From: Oscarella lobularis
Taxonomy: Eukaryota; Porifera; Homoscleromorpha; Homosclerophorida; Oscarellidae
Assembly: GCF_947507565.1 (NCBI RefSeq)
Contig: NC_089179.1
Coordinates: 3,303,747 to 3,367,746 of the forward strand
Length of the DNA: 64,000 nt
Direction: 5' to 3'
The number at the start of each line of letters is the position of its first letter. Position 1 is the stretch's first letter. This document shows, piece after piece, positions 30,656 through 47,639 of this stretch. The notes beneath the pieces were generated by a model, which was given only the letters and a program-made list of their open reading frames with translations, was not told where the DNA came from and did not search any database. The position numbers and the translations under genes are program-made.

Positions 30656-33600
30656 TCACAGCTCTTCCTTGTAAGCACTTGATAAAAGATCTCTGTGAAT
30701 TCCGCACTTTTCACAAGCTCGAATAAGTCTAATTACAGTTGCTGCTGAAGGACCACGTTCTGCACACCAATCCTCTATAACCATCGCGGCCCTAATGGAA
30801 TCTTCGCTAGACTTTTCCTTGTACTGAGGTATGGCGTGACCTTTACGTCCTAAACAAAGAGCTAACTTTTGCCACTGTGATTCTGCGCGGGTTGCAACGA
30901 CGCGAATCAGACATTCGTCGATCACATCAGGAAGAGCACCTGCAATAATAGACAAGTAATCTATGGCATCATTAATTAATTAAACTCAACGCGATTGCAA
31001 ACTCACCTTGAATCGACCGTAATTTATCATCAATGGGCTGCAACCCAAACCAACACTTAATTCTGCTAAACTCTTCCGGATCTACTGGCACTCGTTTCCC
31101 AAACTTGTTGTATAGTTTGTCATCTTTTGGACAGTACTTTGACGCATTCTTCGTACTAAGAACTGGAAGGCTTATGAGATTAATATCCAAGTGCATGTCT
31201 CTGCGGACGGCTTCTTCTAACTGACAACATATGCTATAAGCGAAGCCTCCCATGCCCTGGTAGCAGATTTTCTTCATCTGTCGGCACAGTTGCTCTCTGA
31301 TTGACTGCAAGAAGAAAGAGCTCGTTTTAGCAACTTCATCTTTATTGACGTAATGAACTGTTAGGGCAACCCAATTGCCTCGACTGTGATACAGCAATTC
31401 AACTTCAACTGTAAAAAAAATCTTTAGGTATACTACAAAGAAGAGATATAACATATAGTAGTAGCATACCTTCTGCTGTAGAGTCTTTATCTTCTACTAG
31501 AAAGACGCACTGATGACGAGAGAGTTCCGGGTTTTTGGGATACATTTTCAAAAAGCGTGTGACGAGACGGAAGTAGAGGCATTCCGGAAAAAACTTCAGT
31601 TTCATTGGAATGACAATTAGTGGAGCGGGGAAAGGAGGCGAGCGACTGTGCCCTTCCCAGTAAGTACGAGGATACAGAAAGAACGGTTGTAGCATCGACG
31701 GAACATAAAATTCACTTGGGGGCGATCCTGCAACTGGCGTGATGACGTCAAGAAGCTGTAGAAGTCGCACAATTAGTCTATTTTCGTTTTCAAGATCTAG
31801 ATCAGTAGCAAAATCGCTAGCCTCCCGCATTTGCTTTAGGCGATAATTCATCAAGTCCTTGGACATCACACCTGTTTGTTTAAGTGTGTTCCACTTCGGC
31901 TCCATTCGTGGACCCGGCTTTGCTGTCGTGACAAATGCTGACATCGCTTTGATTACCCACGTCGGACTAGTGAAAACGAAATTTTTCAAATCATCCACCT
32001 CTGGGTAATAGAGAATTGCTCCAACATTGGCGAGATACTTCAGCGCCACGAGAACTTCATCGTGACGGCTAATATTGCAGATACTTTGATGCTGAGCAAG
32101 TTTAACAATTTCGTCAACTTTTGCTACAACTGTTTTCCTGACTTCCTTCCACCGGAATAGGAGAATTTCGAGGTAGACCCAAAACAAGGGCTGCTTCTTC
32201 TGTCGTCTCCAATAATTCGATGTCATGCGGTCAACTCGTCTTCGAATTTCATTAACAGTTTTGCAAGGAGAATCGGAACCGGACACCGAATTGTCTATTA
32301 AAAAGATTCTCTTAACGAAGTGAGTCATCTCTCGGAAATTTTCATCATCGTTTTTGTCCTCGTGTTTCTTTGGCAGAACAATGTGCTTAACAAATTCGCT
32401 ATCCTTAAGGAGTTGCTCGAGGAGATCTCCTTGGCGCAAAAGCCATTCATTGACAGCGGCTGCATTTGGAAAACGATTCTTGTCACTGTCCAACACGTCT
32501 CTGTGAGAACCAATTGCAAAGACAGGAGGAGAATCGACCTCTTCGTCCACGCCCAGCCAATGACTGTCTGTCGTTGTCTCTTCGTGGGCCGCTGTGATCG
32601 AGCCGAACCAGTAGAAGGGAAAGTCTCCGTTTGTGCGGATCCAGCCCAATTCGTTAGTCTGGTCCACTATTTCGCCCCCCGACGATCGATGAAACGATTC
32701 TGCTTTGGCGGACAGCGATTTCGAAATGTCCATTACGACCATGTACATGGTCAAACAAAACGTTCTGTTCTCCGGCATGAGAGCCGAATGCGTAGCGAGA
32801 TAAATTTCTTGTCCACCCAAATCCCATATATCGCGAACGCCCAGACTTTGTCTTTTGAGATCTTCTTCACTCGGTTTATTCGCGAGAAAAGTGCTCACCA
32901 ACTCTTGCTGATTAGGCGTTAGCGTTTTTGCTTCTATTCCAACCGCTTTCAAATCTTTTCCTAATTCTTCCGGTGGAGAAGCTGAAGACAATTCTGGTGC
33001 AGAAGTGTGAAATCCTGATTCTGCTATTGTTGATTCGGTGCTAACGCTTTCTAAGGGCCTGTCAACATGAAGCCCCTCAGGAAAGTCATCAGACCGCTGC
33101 TGATTCATTGAAGAATAAACACCTTGTGCAATGAGAGGATCCAAGTGGTCTTTGCTGTCTGTCGCTACCCAGCCGCTAGTGGCTGTGTGCGTCATTGCTA
33201 TGGCCGCTCCTTCTGTGCTCGCTTTGTCTCTCTCAAATGGCCTGTTCAGAAGAGAATCGACAAGACACGACTTTCCCGCTCCGTCTTGGCCAGTGACAAT
33301 TACACGAGAACGATTTACGGTCACTGAGCCGCGCTTTAGAGCATCGTCGTAAATTTCTTGAAAATGGACTTCGTTTTCTTGGTCCGAAGGCACTTCTTCA
33401 TCAGAGGACTGAGACGTGACGCTATTAATCAGGTTGAACTCTTCGTCAACGCCACCCTAAAACGAAAAAGAGAAAGTGACAAAAAGGCGACTAAAGGAAA
33501 CGCGTTTGGTGTCTACGAACTTGTGCAAAACTTATCTACACCCAGTCGATTACAAAACACACCTCTAGTTCATATCTACTTTTCGCTGAAGTTTCACTAA

Positions 33601-35459
33601 CGAAATTCAGCAAATAATCCACGACGAAATTGTGATTGTATGCTTGCGCTTCAGCAAGAGGTGTCCTACCAAACTACAACCAATGTTTGAAATAAAATAG
33701 CAAAAATATTGAAATGCGCACTTTATTAGTTGCGTCAATATCAGCGCCAGCAGAAACCAAATATTTGGCGGTTTCAGCACGTCCTTCTCGACACGCCCAA
33801 TGAAGAGAGGTAAAGTGATCCTGAAAATCACTAAATGTCGATGTTTCAATTGCGCTCTGTATTACCTGGTGAGCTTCATTGAGACTGATTCCCATTTGGA
33901 CAAGTTTTTGTACAAGATTCAAAAAACCTTCCCGACTTGCAAGTGCCAGAGCTCCATTACCTTCCTATAGAAGGTTATATATATAGAATATTAGAAAACG
34001 CCTACAGGTGTAGTTAAAAAGCACACCTTGTTTTTTGCAGAAACGTTGCAGCCACGCTCAAAGAGAGCAACCGCGACTGCTGATTTCCCCTTCATAACGG
34101 CACGAAGAAAAGGTGTGTATCCCCACTAATATGAAACTGTGAGAAACAACGCTGAAATGTTTAGTTTCACCTCATCTACAGCCTCCAAACTAGCTCCAGT
34201 TGAAATCAGAAATTCGGCAATTTCAACATGTCCTTCCTGACACGCCCAATGTAGTGAGGTATAGCCCTCCTAAATATTCAAGAATAAAAATGACGCTAAA
34301 TGTGTCACAGTCTGATACCTTATTACAATGATCTACCTTTAACCCGCATTCAATGAGTTGTTTGACACACTCCAACGTACCTGTCCCACAAGCATATGCC
34401 AAGGCTCCGCTACCATTCTACATATCATTACTAAGGAATTATTGCACAATGCGAATAAATACTATGAAACACACATTCTCTTCTGCAAAAATGTTGCAGC
34501 CATGCTCAATGAGAACAGCCAAAACTGCTGATTTTCCGTGCTGAACAGCACGATGTAAAGGTGTACATCCCCACTGCGGTGAAACAGTGAAAAAATACCA
34601 AATCACTACATGTATATTGTATACCTTATCTACAGCCTCCAAACTAGCTCCAGCTGAAATCCGAAACTTGGCGATTTCTGCCTGTCCTTCCTGAGACGCC
34701 CAATGTAATGAAGTATAACCATTCTGAAATTTCATAATGATATGTCGTCAAATACGTCATAATTCAATACCCCATGACGATCATCAACCCTCAACCCTAA
34801 TTCAAGGAGTTGTCTGCAACTGTCCAACTGACCTCTTCTACTAGCGATTGCCAAGGCACCACTGTCATACTACAGATCATCACAAATTAATGATTGCAAA
34901 TTCAAGTCTACAACAAACTTTGGTTTTTGCAGAAATATTGCACCCATGTTCAACGAGAACAGCCACAACTAGCGATTCTCCGTTCCAAATCGCGAGAAGA
35001 AATGGTGTAAATCCCCACTGATGTGAAATAGTGACTAAAATAACGAATTGCTATAATGTTTACCTTATCTACAGCCTCCAAACTAGCTCCAGCTGAAATT
35101 AGAAACTCGGCGGTTTTGGCATCCAGAGCAAAATGAAGTGAACTGTATCCCAGCTGCGTCAGATAGGAGAAAAAATTGGTGGTTTAAAGTGGAAACACTA
35201 AACCGTACTTCGTTCGCAGCTTCTTTCCACCTTTCCGGATGGTTCCGGATAAATCGAGATACGACCTCTTCATCACCATTCGCAATAGCGGAGAAGAACT
35301 CTAAATAAGTGAATTCAGACAAGAAGAAGAGTCCCTTTCCTCCCAAGAACCGAATAGGAAGCTACGACAATCTACAGACAGGAAGCAGGGTCGCTTTCCT
35401 CCCAAGAATCGATTATAGAGAGCTAAGCTTTGAGGAACACAATTACCGTCTTCGTTCAT
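30656..35459 (-). CDS. ANK-Roc-COR-Death domain protein (ROCO family), copy 1
   Basis: Multi-exon gene with start ATG at 35457-35459 in a 13-bp first exon (MNED), then about ten short exons of roughly 90-100 bp (33600-35290), mostly one ankyrin repeat each, with words such as SLHWACREGRAETAKYL and AGASLEAVDK. The exon 31470-33456 encodes a Roc GTPase, with P-loop GQDGAGKSC, switch II DLGGQE and an NKxD-like SHRDVLD, followed by a COR domain. Exon 31007-31408 completes COR. Exon 30656-30939 encodes a Death domain (about 94 residues) ending at KEEL. It is a cytosolic signalling GTPase of the DAPK1/ROCO type without the kinase domain. All inspected exons are open, so the gene looks functional even though the RTK upstream of it is dead. 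Confidence 0.87.
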
Positions 35460-35881
35460 GGTCTCTTCTAGTGGGAGGAGCGAAGTACAAGTACAGCAGA
35501 GCTGTTTCTATTCGCAATCCGGGGTATATAAGAACCGAGATCAATAACGGACGTACGGGCGTTGGAATGAATGAAAAACAGACAGAAAAAAGCTTAATTG
35601 ACGGGTTCACTGACTTAGTCGTCGTCTATCGTTGGCCGTCTTATATGATCAAACTGAATTATTTTTTTAGTTCTCGGTATTTTCTCAAGGGAATCGCATG
35701 AATTAAAATACGACAACTATCAAAAACTCCGCAAACGTCGATCGTAGCTACCGCAGCATGATATGTAGTGACTATTACTGAATGATTTGTGTAGTACGAG
35801 TAAGGAAAGATTGCTCTGCTATGTACTACGACTTCTATAACAAGTAATGTTCTCATACGTAACACTCGCTGATTTCACCAG
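35460..35881. promoter_or_regulatory. ROCO copy 1 upstream region
   Basis: About 420 bp between the ROCO start and the end of the RTK pseudogene, matching 42673-43070. A TATA-like GGGGTATATAAG (about 35521-35532 on plus; TTATATACCCC on the coding strand) lies about 70 bp 5' of the ROCO start codon. This is the probable core promoter. Confidence 0.5.
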
Positions 35882-37595
35882 TTAAGGCCGCTGCTTCTCT
35901 TCCACCTCCTCGCGCTCTTCCTGTGAAACCTTCCCGTGTGTATCGCGCTTGAGATCGCTCGGCGCAGAAGAAACACTCATATCCACGTAAGCGTCATCGG
36001 CTTTTTCTTTGAGCGTTTGATTCAATTTGGAGCCAAAAGAAGTGACAGGACTTATTGATGTGCAATCGGGGGGCTTGGATTGCGTTGGCGTTAAAGCGCT
36101 GGTGTCATCCGCCGAGTGCTTACTACGAACGTCGTCGTCACACAACTCCAAGTAAGTGTGAGGCACCAAATCTGGTTCTGCGGAATCTATTTTGCTTCTA
36201 GACTCCTCACTCTCGTTCTGTGAATCCGCCAAGTGCATACTACGCTTCTGACCGGTCAACGCAGAAGGAACGTCGTCGTCTCGAAGCTCTAAGTAAGTGC
36301 GAGGCGCTGGTTCTTCCTATGTGGGATCTAGATTGCTTCTAGACTTCTCACTCTTGTTCCGTAAATCCGGCACGTGCGCACTACGCCTCTCACCGGTCGA
36401 CGCAGAAGGAACGTCGTCGTCGTCATGCAGCTCTAAGTCAGCGTGAGGCAATAGAGATTGGTATACAGAAGGAGTGACAGGCTTCATTGGCGTGTAATTC
36501 TCATCAAATGGCGGCTTTGCTGGAGCCGGCGACACAGCCAAATGACTTGCAGATATATCGCCCATATCGCTCATAGTTTTCAAAGCGTTGGCGACGTCGT
36601 CCGACTTGATTCGTTCAGACGGATTCCTCTCCCAGCAGCGAAGCATAAACTGATAAACGGACCGGGGACAGAGCGACGGGCGATCCAAACTCAAGCTACC
36701 CCGAAGAATGCCGTCGATCACGTCCTCGTTGCTTTGACGAAAGTAGGGCAGAGAGCCCAAGGCGAAGATCTCCCACAAAACAACGCCCAGTGACCAGACA
36801 TCCGATTCGACCGTCTCTTTCTCGTCGGCGATCGCTTCGGGCGCCATCCATCGAATCGGAATCACAGCGCCTCTACGACGATAGTACTCCTCTTTATACT
36901 CATCTATCGCCATTCCATAGTCGGAGATTTTGATGGTCAACTTATTTCCGTTTTCGCCGACGACAAAGTTTCGCGCGGCGATGTCGCGATGAACGAACGG
37001 GCGCGACGCGAGATAGGCGACGCCGGATGCCGCCTGAGCGGCGATGTCGACGAGTTGCGCGATCGAGAGAAGAGGACGTGGGCGTGTCTCATTGGGATGA
37101 GCTTTACGAATGTAGTCTTTCAAATCGCCCTGCTTCGTCACTTCCGCGATGAGATAGAAAGGTTCGTCGCGCGTGCAGATTCCGAGAAGACGAACGACGT
37201 TCGGATGATCGAAGTCCATCGCGATTTCCATTTGTTTTCGGAAATCTTCCACCGTTTCGCGCGACGATCCTTGCTCCATTGTCTTTACTGCAACTAGCGT
37301 TTTTGCTTCGTCGTCGACAATTCCCGTTGCCCACGCGAAATAGAGTGTCCTTCGCCGAGTTCTACTTCGATTTTGAGACGATCCTTGCTGATTTGGAAAT
37401 TGTCGTACGATGGCCACGTCATGAGCCAGCGAGGTATTTCGTCGTCAAGCCTTTCGTTTTGGCTCTGTATATTTTCTAGTGAAATATCTCCCAATTTTGC
37501 CTGATGACGTGTCTTTCCCACGCAGATTATAATAATAATCACAAGTACGATAAGTAACAGCATTGGCTGCAGGAACAGCTGCAGCAATGACGATT
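35882..37595 (-). pseudogene. Truncated receptor tyrosine kinase, duplicate of the 43-47 kb gene
   Basis: It starts abruptly in the transmembrane segment at the duplication junction, so signal peptide, FN3 and EGF domains are missing. Two further lesions are visible against the intact copy. A 10-bp deletion in the glycine-rich loop (GEGHFGKIYFA becomes GEGHS, then out of frame) lies near 37348. In the tail a Tyr codon (DPTYEEP) has become TAG at 36317-36319. The catalytic core downstream (HRDIAARN, DYG, RWMAPEA) is still very similar to the intact gene, so loss is recent. The tail has one fewer YLEL repeat and its first Tyr is Asp. A cytosolic kinase fragment starting downstream of the G-loop would lack ATP-binding residues. 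Confidence 0.9.
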
Positions 37596-37860
37596 AACTG
37601 TGCGATCAAAGGTAAAAGTCTAAAAACATAAAAATTCGTGTCATGAACAGTAAAAGACAGGTAAAATATTAGCACGTAGTTATTTAGCAAAATACTTCTA
37701 GGAACTGACTTGAGTAGTGACAACTTGAACTCGTACTTATTATATGGAAAAAAGTACTAAGTGGCCTGTGAATCCATCAGTGAAGTAAAAAAGACTACGA
37801 TGACATAAAATGAATGGGTCACTTCGAGCGGTTGTGGAATATAATATACTGAAACCGATT

Positions 37861-40800
37861 TCACAGCTCTTCCTTGTAAGCACTTGATAAAAGATCTCTG
37901 TGAATTCCGCACTTTTCACAAGCTCGAATAAGTCTAATTACAGTTGCTGCTGAAGGACCACGTTCTGCAAACCAATCCTCTATAACCATCGCGGCCCTAA
38001 TGGAATCTTCGCTAGACTTTTCCTTGTACTGCGGTATGGCGTGACCTTTACGTCCTAAACAAAGAGCTAACTTTTGCCAGTGTGATTCTGCGAGGGTTGC
38101 AACGACGCGAATCAGACATTCGTCGATCACATCAGGAAGGGCACCTGCAATATGACATAATTAATTAAACTCAACGCGATTGCAAATTCACCTTGAATCG
38201 ACCGTAATTTATCATCAATGGGCTGCAACCCAAACCAACAGTTAATTCTGCTAAACTCTTCCGGATCTACTGGAACTCGTTTCCCAAACTTGTTGTATAG
38301 TTTGTCATCTTTTGGACAGTACTTTGACGCATTCTTCGTACTAAGTACTGGAAGGCTTATGAGATTAATATCCAAGTGTTTGTCTCTGCGGACGGCTTCT
38401 TCTAACTGACAGCATATGCTATAATCGAAGCCTCCCATGCCCTGGTAGCAGATTTTCTTCATTTGTCGGCACAGTTGCTCTCTGATTGACTGCAAGAAGA
38501 AAGAGCTCGTTTTAGCAACTTCATCTTTATGGACGTAATGAACTGTTAGGGCAACCCAATTGCCTCGACTGTGATACAGCAATTCAACTTCAACTGTGAA
38601 AAAAATTTTTAGGTATACTACACAGAAGAGATATAACATATAGTAGTAGCATACCTTCCGCCGTAGAGTCTTTATCTTCTACTAGAAAGACGCACTGATG
38701 ACGAGAGAGCTCCGGGTTTTTTGGATACATTTTCAAAAAGCGTGTGACGAGACGGAAGTAGAGGCATTCCGGAAAAAACTTCAGTTTCATTGGAATGACA
38801 ATTAGTGGAGCAGGGAAAGGAGGCGAGCGACTGTGCCTTTCCCAGTAAGTACGAGGATACAGAAAGAACGGTTTCAACATCGACGGAACATAAAATTCAC
38901 TTGGGGGCGATCCTGCAACTGGCGTGATGACGTCAAGAAGCTGTAGAAGTCGCACAATTAGTCTATTTTCGTTTTCAAGATCTAGATCGGTAGTAAAATC
39001 GCTAGTCTCCCGCATTTGCTTTAGGCGATAATCCATCAATTCCTTGGACATCACACCTGTTTGTTTAAGTGTGTTCCACTTCGGCTCCATTCGTGGACCT
39101 GGCTTTGCTGTCGTGACAAATGCTGACATCGCTTTGATTACCCACGTCGGACTAGTGAAAACGAAATTTTTCAAATCATCCACTTCTGGGTAATAGAGAA
39201 TTGCTCCAACATTGGCGAGATACTTCAGCGCCACGAGAACTTCATCGTGACGACTAATATTGCAGATATTTCGATGCTGAGCAAGTTTAATTACTTCGTC
39301 AACTTTAGCCACAACTGTTTTCATGACTTCCTTCCACCGGAATAGGAGAATTTCGAGGTAGACCCAAAACAAGGGCTGCTTCTTCTGTCGTCTCCAATAA
39401 TTCGATGTCATGCGGTCAACTCGTCTTCGAATTTCATTAACAGTTTTGCAAGGAGAATCGGAACCGGACACCGAATTGTCTATGAGAAAGATTCTCTTAA
39501 CGAAGTGAGTCATCTCTCGGAAATTTTCATCATCGTTTGCGTCCTCGTGTTTCTTTGGCAGAACAATGTGCTTAACAAATTCGCTGTCCTTAAGGAGCTG
39601 CTCGAGGAGATCTCCCTGGCGCAAAAGCCATTCATTGGCAGCGGCTGGATTTGGAAAACGATTTTTGTCGCCTTCCAAAACGTCTCTGTGAGAACCAATT
39701 GCAAAGACAGGAGGAGAATCGACCTCTTCTTCCTCGCCCAGCCAGTGACTGTCTCTCGTTGTCTCTTCGTGGGACGCTGTGATCGAGCCGAACCAGTAGA
39801 AGGGAAAGTCTCCGTTTGTGCGGATCCAGCCCAGTTCGTTCGTCTGGTCCACTACTTCGCCCTTCGATGATCGATGAAACGACTCTGCTTTGTCGGACAG
39901 CGATTTCGAAATGTCCATTACGACCATGTACATGGTCAAACAAAACGTTCTGTTCTCTGGCATGAGAGCCGAATGCGTAGCGAGATAAATTTCTTGTCCA
40001 CCCAAATCCCATATATCACGAACGCCCAGACTTTGTCTTTTGAGATCTTCTTCACTCGGTTTAGTCACGAGAAAAGTGCTCACCAACTCTTGCTGATTAG
40101 GCGTTAGCGTTTTTGCTTCTATTCCGACCGCTTTCAAATCTTTTCCTAATTCTTCCGGTGGAGGTGCTGGAGACCATTCTGGTGCAGAAGTGTGAAATCC
40201 TGATTCTGCTACTGGAGCTTTTGATATTAGTGATTTGGTGCTAACGTTTTGTAAGGACCTGTCAACATGAAGCCCCTCAGGCAAGTTGATGAACAGCACC
40301 TGATTTATTGAAGAATAAACACCTTGTGCGATGAGAGGATCTAAGTGGTCTTTGCTGTCTGTCGCTATCCAGCCGCTAGTGGCTGTGTGCGTCATTGCGA
40401 CGGCCGCTCCTTCTGTGCTCGCTTTGTCTTTCTCAAATGGCCTGTTCAGAAGAGAATCGACAAGACACGATTTTCCCGCTCCGTCTTGGCCAGTGACAAT
40501 TACACGAGAACGATTTACGGTCACTGAGCCGCGCTTTAGAGCCTCGTCGTAAATTTCTTGAAAACGGACTTCGCTTTCTTGGCCCAACAAAGACGCTTCT
40601 TCATCAGAGGACTCAGACGTACCACCATTCATCACGTTGAAGTCTTCGTCAACGCCACCCTAAAACGAAAAAAGAGAACGTGAAAAAAAAGCCAGCTAAA
40701 GGAAACACCTTTGATGTCTACGACTTTGTGTATCACTTATTTACACCAAGTGGATTAGAAAACACACCTCTAGTTCGTATCTGTTTCTTTTCGCTGCAGT

Positions 40801-42672
40801 TTCACTAACGAAATTTAGCAAATAATCCACGACGAAATCGTGATTATATGCTTGCGCTTCAGCAAGAGGTGTCCTACCAAACTACAACCAACGTTTGAAA
40901 TAAAATAGCAAAAATATTGAAATGCGCACTTTATTAGTTGCGTCAATATCAGCGCCAGCAGAAACCAAATATTTGGCAGTTTCAGCACGTCCTTCTTGAC
41001 ACGCCCAATGAAGAGAGGTAAAGCGATCCTGAAAATCACTAAATCTCGATGTTTCAAATCTTGCGCTCTACATTACCTGGTGAGCTTCATTGACGCTGAT
41101 TCCCATTTGGACAAGTTTTTGTACAAGGTTCAAAAAACCTTCGTGACTTGCAAATGCCAGAGCTCCATTACCTTCCTACATAAGGTTATATATATAGAAT
41201 ATTAGAAAACGCCTACAGGTGTAGTTAAAAAGCACACCTTGTTTTTTGCAGAAACGTTGCAGCCACGCTCAAAGAGAGCAACCGCGACAGCTGATTTCCC
41301 CTTCATAACGGCACGAAGAAAAGGCGTGCATCCCCACTAATATGGAACAGTAAGAAACAACGCTGAAATGTTTAGTTTTACCTCATCTACAGCCTCCAAA
41401 CTAGCTCCAGTTGAAATCAGAAATTCGGCAATTTCAACACGTCCTTCCTGACACGCCCAATGTAGTGAGGTATAGCCATACTAAAAATTCATGAATAACA
41501 CGTCGCCAAATCTGTCACAATCTGATACCTTATTACGATGATCTACATTTACCCCGCATTCAATGAGTTGTTTGGCACACTCCAACGCACCTGTCCCACT
41601 AGCAATTGCCAGGGCTCCGGTACCATTCTACATATCACTAACTAAGCACTTATTGGCAAACAATATGAAACACACATTCTCTTCTGCAAAAATGTTGCAG
41701 CCATGCTCAATGAGAACAGCCACAACTGCTGATTGTCCGAGCAGAACTGCACGAAGTAAAGGTGTACATCCCCCCTGCGGTGAACAGTGAAAAAAACACC
41801 AAATCGTTACATGTGTATTGTATACCCCATCTACAGCCTCCAAACTAGCTCCGGCTGAAATCAGAAACTTGGCGGTTTCTGCATGTCCTTCCTGAGACGC
41901 GCAATATAGTGAAGTATAACCATTCTGAAAATACATAATAAAATGTCGTCAAATACGTCATAAATCAATACCACATGATGTCCATTGACTTCTAACCCCA
42001 ATTCAACGAGTTGTTTGGCCCTCTCCAACTGACCTGTCCAACTCGCAATGGCCAAGGCTCCATCACCCCTCTACAATTCATAAATTAGTAATTGTAGCAA
42101 ACTAATATAGTTTACGACAAACGTCGTCTTTTGCAGAAATGTTGCAACCATGCTCAGCGAGAACAGCCAGGACGGCTGATGCTCCGTTCAAAACGGCGCG
42201 AAGAAAAGGTGTACGTCCCCTCTGATGTGCAACAGTAAGAAATAATACCAAAATTGTTGTATAATCTTTACCATATCTACAGCCTCCAAACTAGCTCCAG
42301 CTGAAATTAGAAACTCGGCGGTTTTGGCATCCAGAGCAAAATGAAGTGAACTATATCCCAGCTGCATCAGATAGGAGATCATTACAGATTGGTGGTTGAA
42401 AGTGGAAAGACTAAACCGTACATCCTTCGCAGCTTCTTTCCACCTTTCCGGATGGTTCCGGATAAATCGAGATACGACCTCTTCATCACCATTCGTAATA
42501 GCGGAGAAGAACTCTAAATAAGTGAATTTAGACACGAAGAAGAGTCCCTTTCCTCCCAAGAACCGAATAGGAAGCTACGACAATCTACAGACAGGAAGCA
42601 GGGTCGCTTTCCTCCCAAGAACCGATTATAGAGAGCTAAGCTTTGAGGAACACAATTACCGTCTTCGTTCAT
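37861..42672 (-). CDS. ANK-Roc-COR-Death domain protein (ROCO family), copy 2
   Basis: Same architecture as copy 1. The 13-bp first exon is 42660-42672 (MNED); exon 2 is 42422-42513 (EFFSAITNGDEEVV...). Ankyrin exons I could place exactly are 42272-42361, 42123-42221, 41972-42070 and 41826-41924, and more follow down to about 40800. The Roc-COR exon is 38655-40659 with GQDGAGKSC and DLGGQE, the COR end is 38192-38593 and the Death domain is 37861-38144. Roc GTPases of this kind couple GTP binding to dimerisation through COR; the Death domain implies recruitment of other Death-domain proteins. The N-terminal part of the Roc exon differs from copy 1 (extra GGTSESSDEEASLLG), as does the linker after the P-loop. 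Confidence 0.88.
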
Positions 42673-43070
42673 GGTCTCTCCTAGTGAGAGGAGCGAAGTA
42701 CAGCAGAGCTGTTTCTATTCGCAATCCGGGGTATATAAGAACCGAGAGTGCTTAACAACGGACGTACGGGCGTTGGAATGAATGAAAAACAGACAGAAAG
42801 AAGCTTAATTGACGGGTTCACTGACTTAGCCGTCGTCTATCGTTGGCGGTCTTATATGATCAAACTGACCAGCAATTATTTTAAAGTTCTCGGTGTATTT
42901 TCTCAACTATCAAAAACTCCGCAAACGTCGATCGTAGCTACCGCAGCATGATATGTAGTGATTTACTGAATGATTTGTGTAGTACGTGTAAGGAAAGATT
43001 ACTCTGCTATATACTACGACTTCTATGAACAAGTAATGTTCTCATACGTAACACTCGCTGATTTCACCAG
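42673..43070. promoter_or_regulatory. ROCO copy 2 upstream region
   Basis: About 400 bp. GGGGTATATAAG at about 42728-42739 reads as a TATA-like TTATATACCCC on the coding strand, about 60 bp 5' of the start codon. Inside the first intron the block CTTTCCTCCCAAGAACCGA is present twice (about 42550 and 42610). No other gene was seen before the RTK stop. Confidence 0.5.
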
Positions 43071-46954
<3,884 letters not shown>

Positions 46955-47038
46955 ATCCGAACGTCCTATACCACAACGACATTCTGTACGTGCCTGCTAA
47001 GCCAGGTGTCCTATGTAAATATAATCTGATTGACCCCC

Positions 47039-47069
<31 letters not shown>

Positions 47070-47639
47070 TTGCGCTTCGCTTCCTCGCCACGACGCACAA
47101 GTCATCATAAGACCCTCGATTTGCCTGTCTCACCTTCGAAGATAAATCCGAGATGTTTGACCATGACTTGATTCGCAGGAGCGCAGTCGAAACTCGCTTG
47201 CACCTCTGTCGAGACAAGCGGGGACGGGCTCACTACTATATATATATACTCGGAGATACGGACTCGGAGATGAAACCTGTAGGCGGGAGCTTTTGATTAA
47301 AGATGTGCTAGCCGGAGAGCCGATGTACGCGTGGCCGCGGTTTGTCGACGTATGACTAGGAGACGTCGGGAACTCGACCTCTATAATCGAGTCCGGCCAG
47401 AGCTATAAATAAATATTTATTTATAGCTCTGAGTCTGGCTAGACAAAAAAATTCTAATTCCGAGCACGCCCCTGTGAGAAAGCCATACCTACATGTATAG
47501 CACAACGTCATCACAAAGACGCTCTTCCCAACGACGAAATCCGTCACTCGACTCTTCTGACAGCAAATCCCGACGCTCTTCTCATGGTCGACAGTGCCCG
47601 GAAAACCCCTTTCCGGCTCAAGCTACTCATATATCAGTC
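46955..47639. other. Intergenic, with TA microsatellite and 32-bp palindrome
   Basis: No gene seen, although a small 5' exon of the RTK may lie here. A TA/AT run covers about 47041-47070. A perfect 32-bp palindrome at 47399-47430 (arm AGAGCTATAAATAAAT) could extrude a cruciform; imperfect pairing extends a further 10 bases (GTCCGGCC / GTCTGGCT side). Confidence 0.65.

Larger units (their letters stand above)
30382..37595. repeat. Segmental tandem duplication, unit A (proximal)
   Basis: 7.2 kb nearly identical to 37596-44931 over the ROCO gene, the intergenic region and the kinase part of the RTK. Both unit ends share GATT (30378-30381, 37592-37595 and 44928-44931), consistent with a duplication through 4-bp microhomology. 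The junction at 37595/37596 joins the RTK transmembrane exon directly to the ROCO 3' flank. Confidence 0.92.

Noticed and set aside
32320-32922. Plus-strand frame of 200 codons inside the ROCO gene
   Set aside because: It lies antisense to the Roc domain, has no recognisable domain, and is interrupted in the sister copy at 39505-40107.
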